Assembly (NCBI GenBank): GCA_947455285.1
Contig: CANGOK010000079.1
Location: forward strand, 1-12,135
Origin: Beijerinckiaceae bacterium
GTDB lineage: Bacteria > Pseudomonadota > Alphaproteobacteria > Rhizobiales > Beijerinckiaceae
Length of the DNA: 12,135 bases
Direction: 5' to 3'
Every line of letters starts with the position of its first letter. Within the stretch, counting starts at the first letter, position 1. The notes under the pieces were generated by a model, which was not told where the DNA came from, made no database searches, and saw only the letters and a list, made by a program, of their open reading frames with translations. Below, in pieces: positions 1 through 7,039 of the stretch. A program made the position numbers and the translations under genes.

Positions 1-338
1 TCACGGGCGATGCGCCGGTGCGCAAGGGGCGGGTGCAGCTTGACCTTCCGCCATTGGTGGAGAATGGCAACACGGTGCCGATGACCGTGACGGTCGACAG
101 TCCTATGACCGCGCGCGATCACGTCACCGCGATCCATGTGCTGAACGAAAAGAACCCGCAGCCCTATGTTGCGACGGTCCATCTCGATCATCGCGCCGGA
201 AAGGCGACTTTCTCGACGCGCATCAAGCTTGGCGACACGCAGCACGTGATTGGCCTCGCAAAGATGAGCGACGGCTCCTTCTGGATCGGCGAACAGGAAG
301 TCATCGTCACCATCGCCGCCTGCCTGGAGACTTTCTGA
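1..338 (+). CDS. soxY: SoxY, thiosulfate-oxidation sulfur carrier protein (3' part; 5' end outside window)
   Basis: This is the carboxyl-terminal part (111 codons, reading frame from base 3) of SoxY. With SoxZ, SoxY forms the periplasmic carrier on which thiosulfate is bound and oxidised during the Sox cycle. The frame is open to the window edge, so the internal GTG at 18 is not the start; about 40 N-terminal residues including the export signal are missing. Family hallmarks seen are PLVENGNTVP, VDSPMTARDHV, a conserved NP followed by STRIKL-type residues, and a final Cys reached through VTI. In the family the protein normally ends GGCGG, with the Cys on a flexible arm; here it ends AACLETF, so the Cys is kept but the flanking glycines are lost and four residues follow it. 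The stop overlaps the soxZ start by one base. The call is firm; the effect of the altered tail is unknown. Confidence 0.93.
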   Translation, partial: TGDAPVRKGRVQLDLPPLVENGNTVPMTVTVDSPMTARDHVTAIHVLNEKNPQPYVATVHLDHRAGKATFSTRIKLGDTQHVIGLAKMSDGSFWIGEQEVIVTIAACLETF

Positions 339-658
339 TGGCCCGCGCCCTCATCAATGTTCCCAAGACAGCTAAGGTCGGCGACGTCATCGAGATCAAG
401 ACGCTGGTGTCCCATCCCATGGAGACGGGCTATCGCGTGGGTCTCGGCGGCGAATTGCTTCCGCGCGACATCATCCAGACCTTCATATGCACTTTTAATG
501 GAGCGGAGTTTTACCGAGCCGAGTTTTCACCTGCAGTGGCGGCCAATCCCTATTTCTCGTTTCATATGCTGGCGAGTGAATCGGGCGTGCTGGAGTTCCG
601 CTGGCAAGGTGACAATGATTTCCTGCTGGTGGAGACCGCCACCCTCACGGTCGAATGA
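338..658 (+). CDS. soxZ: SoxZ, sulfur carrier partner of SoxY
   Basis: The 106-residue product has the usual SoxZ length and no signal peptide, as expected for a protein exported together with Tat-dependent SoxY. Typical signatures are HPMETGYR near residues 27-34, LPRDIIQTF, the CTFNG loop, AANPYFSF and the terminal EFRWQGDND stretch followed by ETATLTV. SoxZ forms a heterodimer with SoxY and presents the carrier to SoxAX, SoxB and SoxCD in the periplasm. The ATG overlaps the soxY stop (TGATG). A GGAGA Shine-Dalgarno at 326-330 lies seven bases upstream, inside the last codons of soxY. The stop in turn overlaps the soxA start (ATGA), so the three genes are translationally coupled. Identity is secure. 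Confidence 0.95.
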   Translation: MARALINVPKTAKVGDVIEIKTLVSHPMETGYRVGLGGELLPRDIIQTFICTFNGAEFYRAEFSPAVAANPYFSFHMLASESGVLEFRWQGDNDFLLVETATLTVE

Positions 659-1422
659 TGCTGCGGCTCGTGCTCTTGTTGGCGGTGCTGGCGGGGCAGG
701 TTCTGGCTGACGAAATACCGCCCGCCGAGCGTCTTTCCGACACGCTGACGATGAGCCCGGAACTGCGCGCCATGCAGGCGGATGAAACAGCCAATCCCGC
801 AAGCCTGTCGGTTCTCGATGGCGAGGCGCTCTGGAATGCGCGGGCAGGGGCCTCGGGCAAATCCTGCGCGGATTGTCATGGCGATGGCGCAAAGGCCATG
901 CGCGGCGTGGCTGCGCACTATCCCGCCTTCGATGCAGGCTCTGGCCGGGTGCTCGATCTTGAAGCGAAGATCAACCAGTGCCGAACCGAGCGGCAGGGGG
1001 CGGCGGCGCTGCCCATGGAGAGCCGCGACCTCCTCAGCCTAACTACATATGTGGGCCGACAATCGCGCGGGCAGCTCATCGTCTCCGTTGATCCGAGACT
1101 TGTCCCGACCATCGAAAAAGGGCGCCAAATGTTCAATGCGCGGCAGGGGCAGCTCAACCTCTCCTGCGCCATCTGCCATGACGACAACTGGGGCCGAAAG
1201 CTGGGCGCCGTAACCGTGCCGCAGGCCCATCCGACCGCCTATCCGATCTATCGGCTCGAATGGCAGTCGGTAGGCTCCCTGCAAAGACGCTTGCGCAACT
1301 GCATGGTTGGAATGCGCGCCGAGCCCTATGTCTTGGGCTCGGATGAATTCATCGCGCTTGAGACCTTCTTGATGTCCCGAGCGAAAGGGCTGGCTGTGGA
1401 GACGCCGGGCATTCGGCCCTGA
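655..1422 (+). CDS. soxA: SoxA, diheme c-type cytochrome subunit of SoxAX
   Basis: SoxA with SoxX oxidatively couples thiosulfate to the SoxY cysteine in the periplasm. The 255-residue product starts with a hydrophobic Sec signal (residues 1-18, likely cleaved after VLA). It has two haem c attachment sites, CADCH at residues 71-75 and CAICH at 171-175, so it is of the diheme type. Cys109 in the NQCR stretch and Cys216 in RNCMVGMRAEPY match the conserved cysteines known in the family as haem ligands; the latter is the active-site (persulfide) cysteine. The ATG at 655 overlaps the soxZ stop by four bases (ATGA); a second ATG follows immediately at 658 and cannot be excluded. No strong ribosome site is visible, so coupling to soxZ is likely. 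The sox run stops here: the next gene is on the opposite strand with only three bases between the stop codons. Confidence 0.94.
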   Translation: MMLRLVLLLAVLAGQVLADEIPPAERLSDTLTMSPELRAMQADETANPASLSVLDGEALWNARAGASGKSCADCHGDGAKAMRGVAAHYPAFDAGSGRVLDLEAKINQCRTERQGAAALPMESRDLLSLTTYVGRQSRGQLIVSVDPRLVPTIEKGRQMFNARQGQLNLSCAICHDDNWGRKLGAVTVPQAHPTAYPIYRLEWQSVGSLQRRLRNCMVGMRAEPYVLGSDEFIALETFLMSRAKGLAVETPGIRP

Positions 1423-1425
1423 CGA

Positions 1426-2535
1426 CTAGGTTGCCGAAGCGCGCAGTCCCATCTTCTCCAGACGAGGCATAAGCTCCTGTCCGAGGAAGGGCAGCTCCTT
1501 GAGGTAATTGACCAACGAAAAACCGATGCCCGTGATGCCCGCGCTATGGATGCGAGCGAGTTTCTCCGCCACGTCGTCGGGCGAGCCGACGATCGGATAG
1601 CCGATGCTCATCAGTGGAAGCATGCGCCGACGCTCATCATAATCGGGCGTATTGGCGCGCGTGATCCCCTTCAGGCGCAGTGACTCTTCAATCGCGCCAA
1701 AGTCCACCGCTTCGGTGGTGAAATAATGATAGTACTCCTCCGCCTCCTTGCGTGTTGGGCGGCAGACGACATGGCCCTGTGTGAAGACATCGATTTCGCG
1801 TCCGATAGCGCGGGCCTCGGCCTTGTAGTTGGCCACGAACTCCTTTGACTTGCTCACATCATGCTCGCGGAAGCCGGTGAAGAAGCCGTCGCAATTGCGC
1901 AGAGCAAAACCCTTGCCCTCGGGCGACTGGCCCGCATTCATGATCAGCGGCGCCTTACGGCCGTAGGGCTTCGGCTCCGAGACCACGTTATTCATGTCCA
2001 GAAACTTGCCCTTGAAATCGAAGGGCTCGTCCTCGCTCCACATGCGCTTGATGGCGGTGATCCATTCCTCGCAATAATCATATTTGTCACCGTGTTCGCG
2101 CTGGCGGATGCCGGACATCTGGAACTCAGGTTCATTCCAGCCAACCACGATATTGAGCGCGAAACGCCCGCGCCCGACCTGATCGGCGGTCACCATCATC
2201 TTGGCCGCCACCATGGGGTTGAAGAGAGGCGCATGGACTGTGCCGAAGATTGTGATGCGTTTTGTCTGGGCGAGAAGCCCCGTCGCCCAGGTGATGGTCT
2301 CGAAGGTCGAGCCCTGAAAATTGGTGGGGCCGCCATAGCCCTTCCAGCGGCCGATGGGCAGGATGAAGTCCATTCCGATCTCGTCGGCGATCTTCGCCAT
2401 GGCCTCGCAGCTATCCCAATCCGCAAGCCAGCGTTCGGGGAGGGTGTTGATCGCCCGGCCCGAAGAGCAGTTGGCGCCAAAGAGCCCCAGCTTGAACGGG
2501 TTGGCGTTATGCATCTTGTAGCGGTCGGGCGTCAT
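1426..2535 (-). CDS. RutA-like LLM-class flavin-dependent monooxygenase
   Basis: A 369-residue luciferase-like (bacterial luciferase fold, TIM barrel) flavin monooxygenase that would use reduced FMN from a partner reductase plus O2. It resembles the pyrimidine monooxygenase RutA along its length: FGANCSSG at the first beta strand, LPIGRWKGYGG near 59-69, ALNIVVGWNEPEF near 126-138 (Asn128 is at the position of the RutA catalytic Asn), LIMNAGQSPEG near 197-207, and a C-terminal VGSPDDVAEKL followed by GIGFSLVNYL. No other rut gene is nearby, so uracil degradation is not implied; relatives act on organosulfur and other heteroatom compounds. The frame is open upstream to 2745, but the ATG at 2535 was chosen because family homology begins just after it and GGGGAGAG lies upstream; the ATG at 2514 is an alternative. 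It diverges from the receptor operon, suggesting common control. The family is certain, the substrate unknown. Confidence 0.88.
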   Translation of the reverse strand: MTPDRYKMHNANPFKLGLFGANCSSGRAINTLPERWLADWDSCEAMAKIADEIGMDFILPIGRWKGYGGPTNFQGSTFETITWATGLLAQTKRITIFGTVHAPLFNPMVAAKMMVTADQVGRGRFALNIVVGWNEPEFQMSGIRQREHGDKYDYCEEWITAIKRMWSEDEPFDFKGKFLDMNNVVSEPKPYGRKAPLIMNAGQSPEGKGFALRNCDGFFTGFREHDVSKSKEFVANYKAEARAIGREIDVFTQGHVVCRPTRKEAEEYYHYFTTEAVDFGAIEESLRLKGITRANTPDYDERRRMLPLMSIGYPIVGSPDDVAEKLARIHSAGITGIGFSLVNYLKELPFLGQELMPRLEKMGLRASAT

Positions 2536-2619
2536 GGCCAGCGTCTCTCCCCTTTGATTTTTATGCCCCAGTTTCTCAGGACTCCGGACCTCCCGCAATG
2601 CGGCGAGAGGACGCCCCCG

Positions 2620-2647
2620 ATATCGACTATCACCGCGTCTTCGATAT
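2620..2647. promoter_or_regulatory. Candidate operator: inverted repeat ATATCGA-N14-TCGATAT in divergent region
   Basis: Perfect 7-bp arms at 2620-2626 and 2641-2647 are separated by 14 bp, which puts their centres 21 bp (two helical turns) apart, the usual geometry for a dimeric repressor or activator. The element lies in the 149-bp gap between the divergent monooxygenase and receptor genes and covers the promoter candidate for the receptor operon. No regulator gene is present in the window. The protein that would bind is not known. Confidence 0.4.
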
Positions 2648-2650
2648 GAT
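2623..2650 (+). promoter_or_regulatory. Candidate sigma-70-type promoter of the receptor/bicupin operon
   Basis: TATGAT at 2645-2650 is one base off the -10 consensus. TCGACT at 2623-2628 matches the -35 consensus at four of six bases with a 16-bp spacer. Transcription would begin near 2657, leaving room for GGGAGGG at 2674-2680 and the ATG at 2685. It is a pattern match only. Confidence 0.4.
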
Positions 2651-2684
2651 GCGGAAAAAGCAAAAATCGAAATGGGAGGGAAGA

Positions 2685-3689
2685 ATGAACCGAAGGGACT
2701 TCGTTGTCGGTCTGTCGGCCGCTTTGGCGTCGACGGCGCAAGCACAGACGTCGGACGAGGATTTCTATCGAAAGCAATCCATCAACATCATCTCCTATTC
2801 CCCGGGCGTATCGGAGCTTTATGCGCGCATGCTGGCGAGGCACATGGGGCGCTTCATTCCGGGGGCGCCGAATATCATCGTGCAGGGCATGCCGGGGGCA
2901 GGGGGGCTCAAGGCGATCGATTATCTCTATAATATCGCTCCCAAGGATGGTTCGGTCATTTGCACCATGGGTTCGGGTCTGCCTTTCGAGCCTATGCTGG
3001 GTCGCTCCGACCTGCGGTTCGATCCGCTCAAACTGACCTGGCTTGGCAGCATGAGCCGCAGCGTAAGCGTAGCTGTATCTTGGCATGCTTCGAGAGTGAA
3101 GACTTTCGAGGATCTGCTCCAACATGAGCTAATCATTCCCGGCACCGGCGTCGGCGCAGATACGCAGCTCGTGCCGACCGCCATTGGCCATCTGACCGGG
3201 GCGAAATTCAAGCTCATCCCCGGCTATCCCAACATTCTGGAGGCAGCCCTCGCCGTTGAGAAGGGAGAAGTGGAAGGCATGGGCTACTGGACCCTGAGCT
3301 CCATTCGCTCCGCCCATCCGGACTGGATCCGAGATCAGAAGATCAATGTGCTCTACCACACCGGGACGGAGCCGATCGGTGAACTGCCGGGCGTGCCCAT
3401 GATTCGCACCAAGGCGCGTAATGAAGTGGATGCGCAGGCGCTCGACTTCCTGCTTGCGCGCGAGATCATCGGGCGACCTTTCGCTGCGCCGCCCGGCATT
3501 CCCCCAAGCCGCGCGAAAATACTGCGCGAGGCCTTCATGGCGACCCTGAACGATCCGGAATTCCTCAAGGAGGCGGAAAAGGCCCAGTTCGACATCAGCC
3601 CCGTCAGCGGCGCAGAAGCCGAGGCTCTGTTGCGCAAGGCGAGTTCGGCCTCGTCGGAAGTTATCAAACGCGTGTTGGGGCCGTCCTGA
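2685..3689 (+). CDS. TctC/Bug-family periplasmic solute-binding receptor (first copy)
   Basis: A 334-residue receptor of the tripartite tricarboxylate transporter family, which binds carboxylates, often aromatic or dicarboxylic acids, in the periplasm. The N-terminus MNRRDFVVGL followed by a short hydrophobic run to AQA (residue 20) is a twin-arginine-like export signal. Family marks are INIISYSPG near 33-41, GMPGAGG near 68-74, APKDG at 85-89, and HPDW followed later by ELPGVP. At the position where relatives carry Asp in the ligand loop (Gly-rich, then x-x-Asp) this copy has Glu44. The start was placed at 2685, behind a clear GGGAGGG site, rather than at the longer open frame from 2598 whose first 29 residues do not resemble a signal peptide. 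It is followed 71 bp later by a paralogue; no TctA or TctB genes are present. The ligand is unknown. Confidence 0.88.
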   Translation: MNRRDFVVGLSAALASTAQAQTSDEDFYRKQSINIISYSPGVSELYARMLARHMGRFIPGAPNIIVQGMPGAGGLKAIDYLYNIAPKDGSVICTMGSGLPFEPMLGRSDLRFDPLKLTWLGSMSRSVSVAVSWHASRVKTFEDLLQHELIIPGTGVGADTQLVPTAIGHLTGAKFKLIPGYPNILEAALAVEKGEVEGMGYWTLSSIRSAHPDWIRDQKINVLYHTGTEPIGELPGVPMIRTKARNEVDAQALDFLLAREIIGRPFAAPPGIPPSRAKILREAFMATLNDPEFLKEAEKAQFDISPVSGAEAEALLRKASSASSEVIKRVLGPS

Positions 3690-3760
3690 CCTTGTGAGGT
3701 GCAACGACAAGCGATTTGATTTATCAGTCTTGCAAACATCGCGGGGCGTCGGGGGAATTC

Positions 3761-4825
3761 ATGTCGTGCACGGTTCAGGATGATGCGTCGAAGTTCGTCT
3801 CGCGGCGCGACGCCCTTGGGCTGATCGCGGCCGGCGCAGGCTCGCTCGTCGCGCCTGGAGCCTTCGCGCAGGTCGAGGAGTTCTTCCGCGGCAAGACGAT
3901 CAATATTGTCGTCGGCTTTCCGCCTGCGGGCAGCTATGACGCCTATGCCCGCGTGCTGGCGAACCATCTGCCGCGCCATATCGCGGGAAATCCGACCATC
4001 GTCACCCGCAACATGCCGGGCGCAGGCAGCGTTACAGCGGCTGCTTTCGTTTATGCGGGCGCCCCCAAGGATGGCCTGACCATCGGCGTCATCGCCCCCA
4101 CCTTGCCTCTCGATGAACGCCTCGGGATCATCAAGGCCCAGATGAAGTCCTCGGAGTTCGGTTGGATCGGGCGGGTCAATCCGCTGGTGAACGTCATCTT
4201 CGTGCGCTCCAACTCCATTGGATCGGCGCAGGATGCGCTCAAGACCTCCGTTCGCCTCGCGGCCACGGGCGCGGGTTCCGCAGTGACCATTTATCCGAGC
4301 GTGATGAACAAGGTGCTGGGCTCGAAATTCGATTTGGTGCTAGGCTATCAGGGCTCGGCGGAATGTATGCTGGCGGTGGACCGGGGCGAGGCAGATGGTC
4401 ATTGCACCGGTTGGGATACGCTGAAGACGACCCATCCCGACTGGCTGACCGAGAAGAAGATCCGGCTGCTGACGCAGTTTGCGGTCAACCGTCATCAGGA
4501 ACTGCCCGACGTTCCCACCGTCATGGAGCTGGCGACGACCGAGCGCCAGAAGGCGACGATCCGTTCTGTGGTGAACGCCGCCGAGATCGGCACGTCCTTC
4601 ATCACGACGCCCAACGCGCCGCCCGAGCGGTTGGCCGCGCTTCGCGTGGCGTTCAACGCTTGCATGAAAGACCCTGCGTTCATCGCCGACCTCAACAAGA
4701 TGAATTACGGCCTCAACCCGCTTTCGGGGGAGGCGGTCGCCGCGCTTGTGTCCGACGTCAGTATGGTTTCAGAGGACCTGCTTCCTGATCTGCGGGACGC
4801 CTATTCCCTCCAGCCCGGGCGCTGA
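3761..4825 (+). CDS. TctC/Bug-family periplasmic solute-binding receptor (second copy)
   Basis: A 354-residue paralogue of the preceding receptor. Residues 1-36 form an export signal with a twin-arginine motif SRRDALGL (Arg15-Arg16), a hydrophobic segment and a likely cut after GAFA. The mature part shows TINIVVGFPPAGSYD (canonical ligand-loop Asp60), RNMPGAG, APKDG, HPDWLTEKKI and ELPDVPTV, all typical of tripartite tricarboxylate receptors. The ATG at 3761 has GGGGGA at 3751-3756 directly upstream; the open frame reaches back to 3716, but that part lacks a site. It lies in the same direction as the first receptor and the bicupin gene (45 bp downstream), consistent with one operon. Retention of the Asp here but Glu in the first copy suggests the two may bind different ligands, which is inference. 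Confidence 0.89.
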   Translation: MSCTVQDDASKFVSRRDALGLIAAGAGSLVAPGAFAQVEEFFRGKTINIVVGFPPAGSYDAYARVLANHLPRHIAGNPTIVTRNMPGAGSVTAAAFVYAGAPKDGLTIGVIAPTLPLDERLGIIKAQMKSSEFGWIGRVNPLVNVIFVRSNSIGSAQDALKTSVRLAATGAGSAVTIYPSVMNKVLGSKFDLVLGYQGSAECMLAVDRGEADGHCTGWDTLKTTHPDWLTEKKIRLLTQFAVNRHQELPDVPTVMELATTERQKATIRSVVNAAEIGTSFITTPNAPPERLAALRVAFNACMKDPAFIADLNKMNYGLNPLSGEAVAALVSDVSMVSEDLLPDLRDAYSLQPGR

Positions 4826-4870
4826 GGCGCTGCTCAATCAACTCGTTTTTCCACTCATGGAGTCTTCCAG

Positions 4871-5941
4871 ATGAACGCGCAGAATAAGAGCCGTGAATTC
4901 ATGACGACCTGGCACGCGTCTCCGCGCAGCTATCTGCCGGCTTGGGCGCAGCGCAACAAGTCGAGCCTCATGGATTCTGGGACCAGCACGCGCGCGCTGC
5001 CTCTGTTTCGCGCCTTCGATCTCATCGGCAAGCCCAATGAACGCGTGACCCTGTTGGTCAATAGCGATCAACGGATCGGCGTCGAGAGCGTTTGCGGCGC
5101 TCAGCAGGAATTCTCCCGCCACATCGATTTCGATACCGTTCTGTTCCAGTTCGCCGGCACGACCACGGTCGAGACCGAATTTGGCGTGCATGAGATGGTC
5201 CCGGGCGACCTAATGCACATCCCCGAGGGCATCGCCCATCGCAGCACCGGCTCCGCCGACAGCCTGCGCTGGTTCGCCCACGTCAATTCGCCTTTCACCG
5301 AATTCATGTCCGTTGATGATCAGGTCAGCCATACCGTCTTCAATGTGAAGCGCATCAATGGCCCGCAATGGACGATCCCCTCCGACCGCCTCACTGCGCC
5401 GAAGGGCCATGTCGTCGAGCGCATGATCTGCTGGAATGATCGCCCCGACGATCTGTCGATCTTCCATCGCGAGTATGCGGACCTCGTGCCGGTCGCCAGC
5501 ACCAGCCCGCGCGAGTCAAAGAGCGGGCTCTTCAAGGTGCGCGCTTTCGACCTCTTCAAGGAAATCGCCGGCACCAGCGGCGAGCCCAAGCCCGTGCTGC
5601 GTGGCAAGCATCTTGAGCTGAAGGTCTATAACATCATCGGCGAGCAGTTCGCCTTCCACCGCGCCCTGCGCAGCGAGGAAGTGCGCATCCAGTTCCGCGG
5701 CAAGGCGCTCGACATGTCGGAGACCGGCAATGCCGACACCCGGCCCGGCACCGTGACGATGATCCCGCGCGGCATCGGGCACAGCGTCATCACCGACCCC
5801 GTCGACTGCCAGGACTTCCTGCGCATGAACTTCTATAGCGAACTTCCCTGGTCGACCCCGGTGAACGTCACGCATCACTATTTCGAATCTCGCTTCGAAA
5901 TCGAAACCAAGGTGCTGACCCCCGCGCCCTGGAAGAAGTAA
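4871..5941 (+). CDS. Bicupin protein, probable homogentisate-dioxygenase-like ring-cleavage enzyme
   Basis: A 356-residue cytoplasmic protein with two cupin (beta-barrel) domains. The N-terminal cupin (about 80-140) has HIDFD at 84-88 and GDLMHIPEGIAH at 112-123, matching the second cupin motif (P-x-G-x2-H). The C-terminal cupin (about 250-320) has GEQFAFH at 257-263, Glu269/Glu270, Gly277 and GTVTMIPRGIGH at 293-304. The stretch HRALRSE (263-269) closely resembles the HR-x3-SE iron-ligand segment that I recall from homogentisate 1,2-dioxygenase, so His263, Glu269 and His304 could form a 2-His-1-carboxylate Fe(II) site. The protein is shorter than homogentisate dioxygenase (about 430-450 residues), so the substrate may differ. 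The ATG has GGAG at 4859-4862 eight bases upstream. The position between receptors and a reductase/hydrolase pair fits a catabolic role. The fold is confident, the reaction inferred. Confidence 0.75.
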   Translation: MNAQNKSREFMTTWHASPRSYLPAWAQRNKSSLMDSGTSTRALPLFRAFDLIGKPNERVTLLVNSDQRIGVESVCGAQQEFSRHIDFDTVLFQFAGTTTVETEFGVHEMVPGDLMHIPEGIAHRSTGSADSLRWFAHVNSPFTEFMSVDDQVSHTVFNVKRINGPQWTIPSDRLTAPKGHVVERMICWNDRPDDLSIFHREYADLVPVASTSPRESKSGLFKVRAFDLFKEIAGTSGEPKPVLRGKHLELKVYNIIGEQFAFHRALRSEEVRIQFRGKALDMSETGNADTRPGTVTMIPRGIGHSVITDPVDCQDFLRMNFYSELPWSTPVNVTHHYFESRFEIETKVLTPAPWKK

Positions 5942-5959
5942 TCGCATTCACATCATCAA

Positions 5960-5993
5960 GGCGCCGGTCGCTTTCGCGGTCGGCGCCGCTTTT
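5960..5993 (+). terminator. Intrinsic-terminator-like hairpin between bicupin and aldo/keto reductase genes
   Basis: A 12-bp stem (5960-5971 with 5976-5987, containing two G-U pairs) closes a TTTC loop and is followed by GC and four T at 5990-5993. It begins 18 bp after the bicupin stop and ends 10 bp before the reductase ATG. Four T is short, so it may be leaky and reduce downstream expression or protect the upstream message rather than end the operon. Confidence 0.6.
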
Positions 5994-6003
5994 CGAGTGT
6001 GTC

Positions 6004-6993
6004 ATGACACAAAAGCCCATCGCCTTTCGCACCATCGGTCGCAGCGGCCTCAGCGTGTTCCCGCTGGGTCTCGGCTGCGCCTCGGCTTCGGGCTCCTATG
6101 GCCCGGCGGATGATGAGGACGGCGTGCGCCTCATCCAGAAGGCGCTAGATCTCGGCGTCAATTTTCTCGACACCTCGGATAAATATGGCTGGGGCCATAA
6201 CGAGAGCCTGATCGCCCGCGCGCTTGAAGGTCGGCGCGACAAGGTTGTGATCGCCTCCAAGTTCGGCAACACCAATGGCCGCGGCCCGCGCGTCGCCGAT
6301 GGTCGTCCCGAACATGTGATGGCCGCCTGCGAGGCGAGCCTCAAGCGTCTCAAGACCGATGTGATCGACCTCTATTACCAGCACCGCATCGACCCGTTGG
6401 TGCCGATCGAAGAGACCGTCGGCGCCATGGCGCGCCTCAAGGAGCAGGGCAAGATCCGCGCTCTGGGCCTTTGCGAGGTCAATCCCAACACGCTGCGCAA
6501 GGCTTACGCAGTCCATCCCATCGACGCCGTGCAGAGCGAGTATTCCATCCTCTACCGCGATCAAGCCGAGGAAGTGCTCAAGACCATGCGCGAGCTGACC
6601 ATCAGCTTCGTGCCCTATGCGCCATTGGGGCGTGGCTTGCTGACGGGCGCCGTGCCCACGAAGCTCGCCAAGGATGACGAACGCGCTCGCCATCCGCGTT
6701 TCTTCGAGGAAAATCTTGCGAAGAATCTTGAGCTGGTCGGGCACCTCTCGACCATCGCCGACAAGCACGGCTGCACGCGGGGTCAGGTGGCGCTCGCATG
6801 GTTGCTGGCGCAGGGCGAGGATATCATCCCCATTCCCGGCACCAAGACCATGAGCCGCCTCATCGAGAACACCAATGCGGCCTATGTGGAGTTGACCGCT
6901 GAAGACGTGGCCTATCTCTCCGCCGCCTTTCCGCCGGGCGTGGCGGCAGGTTTCCGCTACCGCGAAGACCATATGAAAAACATGTATCTCTGA
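6004..6993 (+). CDS. Aldo/keto reductase, NADP(H)-dependent
   Basis: A 329-residue cytoplasmic oxidoreductase with the (beta/alpha)8 fold, of the usual length for the family. It interconverts an aldehyde or ketone and an alcohol with NADPH. The catalytic tetrad is complete: Asp56, Tyr61, Lys86 and His127, in the contexts FLDTSDKYG, ASKFG and YYQHRID. The cofactor phosphate-binding segment PIPGTKTMSRLIENT lies near 276-290. The N-terminus RTIGRSGLSVFPLGLGC is typical, so the ATG at 6004 is right even though only a weak GAG precedes it and a hairpin stands just upstream. It resembles the YhdN/AKR13-like group more than voltage-channel beta subunits. In this cluster it could reduce or oxidise a carbonyl produced by the bicupin or monooxygenase. 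The family is certain, the substrate unknown. Confidence 0.92.
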   Translation: MTQKPIAFRTIGRSGLSVFPLGLGCASASGSYGPADDEDGVRLIQKALDLGVNFLDTSDKYGWGHNESLIARALEGRRDKVVIASKFGNTNGRGPRVADGRPEHVMAACEASLKRLKTDVIDLYYQHRIDPLVPIEETVGAMARLKEQGKIRALGLCEVNPNTLRKAYAVHPIDAVQSEYSILYRDQAEEVLKTMRELTISFVPYAPLGRGLLTGAVPTKLAKDDERARHPRFFEENLAKNLELVGHLSTIADKHGCTRGQVALAWLLAQGEDIIPIPGTKTMSRLIENTNAAYVELTAEDVAYLSAAFPPGVAAGFRYREDHMKNMYL

Positions 6994-7039
6994 GGCTTGA
7001 GCCTCATCGTCAGTCGCCTTTTGAATTGGGAGAAAACTT

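Noticed and set aside
1426..2535. Assignment of the flavin monooxygenase as true RutA (uracil degradation)
   Set aside because: The similarity is at family level and none of the other rut genes lies nearby, so only 'RutA-like' is supported.
2536..2745. N-terminal extension of the monooxygenase frame by 70 residues
   Set aside because: The extension is low-complexity and Arg/Pro-rich, spans the divergent promoter region, and family homology and a ribosome site both point to the ATG at 2535.
3692..3712. Possible hairpin CTTGT...ACAAG after the first receptor gene
   Set aside because: The stem has only five pairs with an 11-base loop and no T-run.
6991..7006. Palindrome TGAGGCTTGAGCCTCA at the reductase stop codon
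   Set aside because: The 7-bp arms leave only two bases between them, no T-run follows, and the hydrolase starts shortly after; it is too weak to call a terminator.
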